Shown here piece after piece: positions 61,142 to 64,000 of a stretch of 64,000 nt of DNA. Source of the stretch: DATAOG01 sp963757395 (GTDB taxonomy: Bacteria > Pseudomonadota > Alphaproteobacteria > Geminicoccales > Geminicoccaceae); contig CAVWRK010000006.1 of the NCBI GenBank assembly GCA_963757395.1, positions 1 to 64,000 on the forward strand, read 5' to 3'. The translations under genes and the position numbers were made by a program. Position 1 is the first letter of the stretch. Every line of letters starts with the position of its first letter. Under the pieces are notes generated by a model that saw only the letters and a list, made by a program, of their open reading frames with translations, did no database searches and had not been told where the DNA came from.

Positions 61142-62698
61142 TCAGGGCTCGAGCGAGACCTTTTCCATGTCGAAGAACATCTGGGTCGGGTTGAGCTGGA
61201 AGCCCTTGACCTCCTTGCGCGCGGCGCGGACCTGGAGGGTCGAGTTGACCATGATCCAGGGCGCGCCCTCGTCGATGATCGCCTGCGCCTGCTGGTACAG
61301 CTCGATCCGCTTGGCGTGGTCGCTCTCGCGGCGCGCCTCGAGCAGGACCTTGTCGAGGTCCGGGTTGCTATAGCGCGTGGTGTTGCCGACCGGGATGTGC
61401 TCGCTGCCGAAGATCTCGCCCAGGAAGTTGTCCGGATCGCCATTGTCGCCCGACCAGCCGGTCATGAACATGCCGTCGTACTTGCCGGTGCGGACCTTGG
61501 CGAGGAAGGCGCCGAACTCCATCTGCTGGACGCTCGCCTCGACCCCCACCTGCTTGAGGTAGCCCTGGACCGCGACCGCGAGCTGGGCACCGGCGGGGTT
61601 GTAGCCGCGGGCCGAGGTGTAGGCGAGCAGCTCAGCCTTGAAGCCGTCGGGGTAGCCCGCCTCCTTGAGCAGCGCCTTGGCCTTCTCGGGATCGTAGGGA
61701 TAGCCCTTGAGGCTGTCGTCGAAGCCCCATTCCGCGGGCGGCAGCGGCGAGGTCATGGTCACCGCGAGGCCCTTGTACAGGCTGTCGTTGATCGCCTGCT
61801 TGTCGACCGCGTAGTTGAGCGCCTGACGCACCCGGACGTCGTCGAACGGCTTGGTGTCGGTCGGCATCCCGATGCCGTTGATCGTGAGGCCGGGCTGGGT
61901 CAGAAGCTCGAGGTCGGCATCGCCCTTGATCGCGGGGATCACCTGGGTGACGACGTCGCCCATGATCTGGACGGTGCCGTTCTTGAGCGCCAGGAACGCG
62001 GCCTGCGGCTCGGGCAGGACCTTGAAGATCAAGCGGTCGACCTTCGGCTTACCGCCCCAGTAGTTCGGATTGGCGTCCAAGGTCACCTGATCGCCATGCG
62101 CCCACTCCTTGAAGATGAAGGGACCGGTTCCGACCGGGTTGTTGCGGAAATCTTTGCCGAACTTGGCAGTTGCGGGCGGGCTCACGACGCCGTTCCAGAC
62201 CATCGCCAGGCTGGCGAGGAACGGTGCCGACGGATGCTTGAGCTTGAACTCTACGGTGGCGTCGTCGACCACGCGATAGCTGTCGACCGCGTCGTAGGTG
62301 AAGTCGGCCATGGTCTCGACCGGCCCGGTGTTGTAGATGTAGTTGGGATCGTCCTTCTTGAACAGGCGATCCAGACCCTGGACATAGGTCTTCGCATTGA
62401 ACGGCGTGCCGTCCTGGAAGGTCACGCCCGGGCGCAGATGGAAGGTGTAGGTGAGGCCGTCATCGGAGATGTCCCAGCTTTCGGCCAGGCCCGGCTCGAC
62501 CTCGACGGTGCCGGGCTTGTAGCGCACCAGGCTGTCGAACACGGTGGCCATGACGAAGCCTGAGGTGTTGTTGAGCACCGCCTCCGGGTCGAAGCCGGTC
62601 GGGTCGGCCTGGATGGAGATGACCAGGGTCTTGTCCGCGGCGCCCGCCGCCGTGATCGATGCGGCGGTCAGCAGCGCCGCCAGCAATGCACGTTTCAT
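61142..62698 (-). CDS. Peptide/opine-type ABC transporter substrate-binding protein (SBP_bac_5)
   Basis: A 518 aa periplasmic binding protein with a signal ending AAGAAD. LVISIQADPTGFDPEAVLNN begins the mature protein, PGLAESWDISDDGLTYTFHLRPGV is the SBP_bac_5 signature, and PVGTGPFIFKEW follows. The open frame is intact. TGAGGAGG precedes ATG 62698. No permease or ATPase is adjacent downstream in the window; only short intergenic DNA separates it from DUF1127. It likely binds di- or oligopeptides or opines. Confidence 0.92.
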   Translation of the reverse strand: MKRALLAALLTAASITAAGAADKTLVISIQADPTGFDPEAVLNNTSGFVMATVFDSLVRYKPGTVEVEPGLAESWDISDDGLTYTFHLRPGVTFQDGTPFNAKTYVQGLDRLFKKDDPNYIYNTGPVETMADFTYDAVDSYRVVDDATVEFKLKHPSAPFLASLAMVWNGVVSPPATAKFGKDFRNNPVGTGPFIFKEWAHGDQVTLDANPNYWGGKPKVDRLIFKVLPEPQAAFLALKNGTVQIMGDVVTQVIPAIKGDADLELLTQPGLTINGIGMPTDTKPFDDVRVRQALNYAVDKQAINDSLYKGLAVTMTSPLPPAEWGFDDSLKGYPYDPEKAKALLKEAGYPDGFKAELLAYTSARGYNPAGAQLAVAVQGYLKQVGVEASVQQMEFGAFLAKVRTGKYDGMFMTGWSGDNGDPDNFLGEIFGSEHIPVGNTTRYSNPDLDKVLLEARRESDHAKRIELYQQAQAIIDEGAPWIMVNSTLQVRAARKEVKGFQLNPTQMFFDMEKVSLEP

Positions 62699-62974
62699 GG
62701 TTGCCTCCTCAGAAGTGGTGCGCAGTGTCAAGCCTGCCTCGACCCGTCGGTCACGCGCGCCGCGCCCGGACCGGGGCCAGCCGTTCCGATCTTAGGCTCG
62801 AGGCGCGAGGATAGGAGGCCGATCCGGATTTGAAAAGCACACCTCGAGCCTGCTGGACGCGGTTGTTGCGCGCAACGCGATCGCGAGGCGCCGGGCTTCA
62901 ACCCCGCAATAGCTTGACAGGCGCGCCGGCTCGATGATCGCTAGCGCGGTCACAAACCGTGAGGGGAGCCGCCC

Positions 62975-64000
62975 GTGATCATCGACTCGCACGCGCACAT
63001 TTTCGAGAAGTGGTCCGGGGCCTGCGGCCTGCCCTCGCGTGCGCTGCACTGGCGCTATCTCCAGAAGAACCTGTGCCGCCCGGCCGCCAAGGTCTTCCGA
63101 GCCCGCGACGGCGCGCCGTCCGCGGCGGCGCTCCTGTTTCGCGCCGGCACGAACGCCTGGGACGGCCTGCGCGACGACATCGATTTCCGGGTCGGGCCCT
63201 ATGGCCGGATCGAGTTCACGGTCGCGGGCGAGGACCACTACGTCCAGTACATGCCGGTCGCGATGGCCGAGATCGAATCGACGCCCGAGTCCATGATCAC
63301 CCAGATGAACGCGGCCGGGGTCGACCACTGCATCCTCCAGGCGGGTTTTACCTACGGTTACATGAACGACTACAACGCGCTCGCCCAGCGGCACTACCCC
63401 GATCGGTTCACCGGGCTGCTGCACGTCGACGAGGCGCGGGCCGACCAGGACTATTGGTTGTCGGAAGCCGGCCGCGCGATCGAGCAGCTCGGGCTCAAAG
63501 GCGTCTTCTATCAGCTCGAGCACTTCAGCCGCTACGGCTTCGACGTCTGGTTCGACGACCCGCGCTTCGAGGCCTTCTGGACCCTGATCGACGACAGCCG
63601 ACTGCCGGTGGTCTTCGAGATCACCGCGATTCCCGACTACGACCGGGCGTCTTGCATCGAGGTGTTCCGGCGACTGGCAGGTCTTTTGGACCGCTATCCG
63701 AACATCACCTGGGTGCTCGGGACAGCGCCGCCGCCGCAGTTCTTCGCGGTCGACGGCCGCTGGCAGTTCCCTGAGCCGGTCGAACGGGTCTACCGGCACG
63801 ACAACACGCGCCTCGAGGTCTGCTATCCGATCACCTGGGGCGGCATCTGGGACTACCCGTTCCCGGAGGCCCAGCTGCTGATTCGCGGGCTCCGCGATCT
63901 GTTTGGCGCCGAGAAGCTGGTCTGGGGCTCGGACATGCCGAACGTCGAGCGGTTCTGCACCTACAAGCAGAGCCTGGACTATGTCCGCAGCCATTGCAGC
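62975..64000 (+). CDS. Amidohydrolase family 2 protein with atypical metal site, truncated by the window edge
   Basis: A TIM-barrel metal-dependent hydrolase or decarboxylase, 342 codons visible and open at the window end. It starts at GTG 62975 with GAGGGGAG upstream. The first-strand motif HAH is H6 and H8, and WGSDMPN near the end holds the last metal aspartate. The two intermediate metal histidines of this family (usually in LPVVIH and VLAHLG) are replaced: LPVVFEITAIP and ITWVLGTAPPP. The active site is therefore reduced or different. Substrate unknown. Confidence 0.82.
   Translation, partial: MIIDSHAHIFEKWSGACGLPSRALHWRYLQKNLCRPAAKVFRARDGAPSAAALLFRAGTNAWDGLRDDIDFRVGPYGRIEFTVAGEDHYVQYMPVAMAEIESTPESMITQMNAAGVDHCILQAGFTYGYMNDYNALAQRHYPDRFTGLLHVDEARADQDYWLSEAGRAIEQLGLKGVFYQLEHFSRYGFDVWFDDPRFEAFWTLIDDSRLPVVFEITAIPDYDRASCIEVFRRLAGLLDRYPNITWVLGTAPPPQFFAVDGRWQFPEPVERVYRHDNTRLEVCYPITWGGIWDYPFPEAQLLIRGLRDLFGAEKLVWGSDMPNVERFCTYKQSLDYVRSHCS

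Noticed and set aside
1..64000. tRNA, rRNA or CRISPR features
   Set aside because: No cloverleaf, rRNA core sequence or regularly spaced repeats were seen on reading through both strands.

Overview
The window reads as the chromosome of a high-GC alphaproteobacterium. A MucR/Ros-type zinc-finger regulator, two DUF1127 proteins, liv and TRAP importers, DHA2 efflux and many small toxin-antitoxin (TA) pairs all fit that class. I cannot place the genus from sequence alone. I see no rRNA, tRNA, CRISPR array or replication origin.

Layout. 1-5.9 kb: a branched-chain-amino-acid-type ABC importer (livGMH plus binding protein, minus strand), divergent from an M20 metallopeptidase/deacylase. 5.9-17.9 kb: an accessory zone full of broken mobile DNA (IS66, IS1595, IS1182-type and IS701-type fragments, serine-recombinase tails, a tyrosine-integrase remnant and a group II intron with its reverse transcriptase). 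Between these lie intact cargo genes: a two-subunit ThDP decarboxylase-like enzyme, MucR, a phenylacetate-CoA-ligase-like enzyme with an enoyl-CoA hydratase, a RES/Xre TA pair, a GFA protein and a VOC protein. 18-31 kb: two TRAP transporters, a second RES/Xre pair, a short-chain dehydrogenase, a PKHD hydroxylase, an FKBP isomerase and two tandem phytanoyl-CoA-dioxygenase-like enzymes. 31-41 kb: Uma2, GST, cold-shock protein with terminator, a Rap1a/Tai-like protein, a glycine-zipper lipoprotein, an M20 peptidase, a patatin-like protein and a large SAM-cyclase-AAA-TPR protein.

41.5-50.4 kb: the two subunits of a biotin-dependent acyl-CoA carboxylase (pccB, pccA). They are separated by a TetR-regulated EmrAB efflux operon that has a Phd/VapC pair on each side. 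50.5-57.2 kb: an AT-richer HEPN-like gene, VapB with a truncated VapC, a WYL regulator, an HD hydrolase, and a Phd/PIN pair. That pair and the 3' end of a neighbouring hydratase gene recur about 2.6 kb downstream, on the other side of a ZIP transporter and a DUF2182 protein. 57-64 kb: the intact hydratase, a DMT exporter, a CBS/DUF294 signalling protein, DUF1127, a peptide-type binding protein and a partial amidohydrolase.

Two themes stand out. First, eight TA loci or remnants lie in about 45 kb, and two sets of related TA pairs bracket inserted cargo. Second, about twenty open reading frames are interrupted by frame breaks, most of which are repaired by removing one base. This could be assembly or sequencing error, so genes are annotated over their restored span and each break is noted. 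The metabolic genes together suggest a soil- or plant-associated scavenger that imports amino acids, peptides and organic acids and degrades acyl-CoA intermediates.
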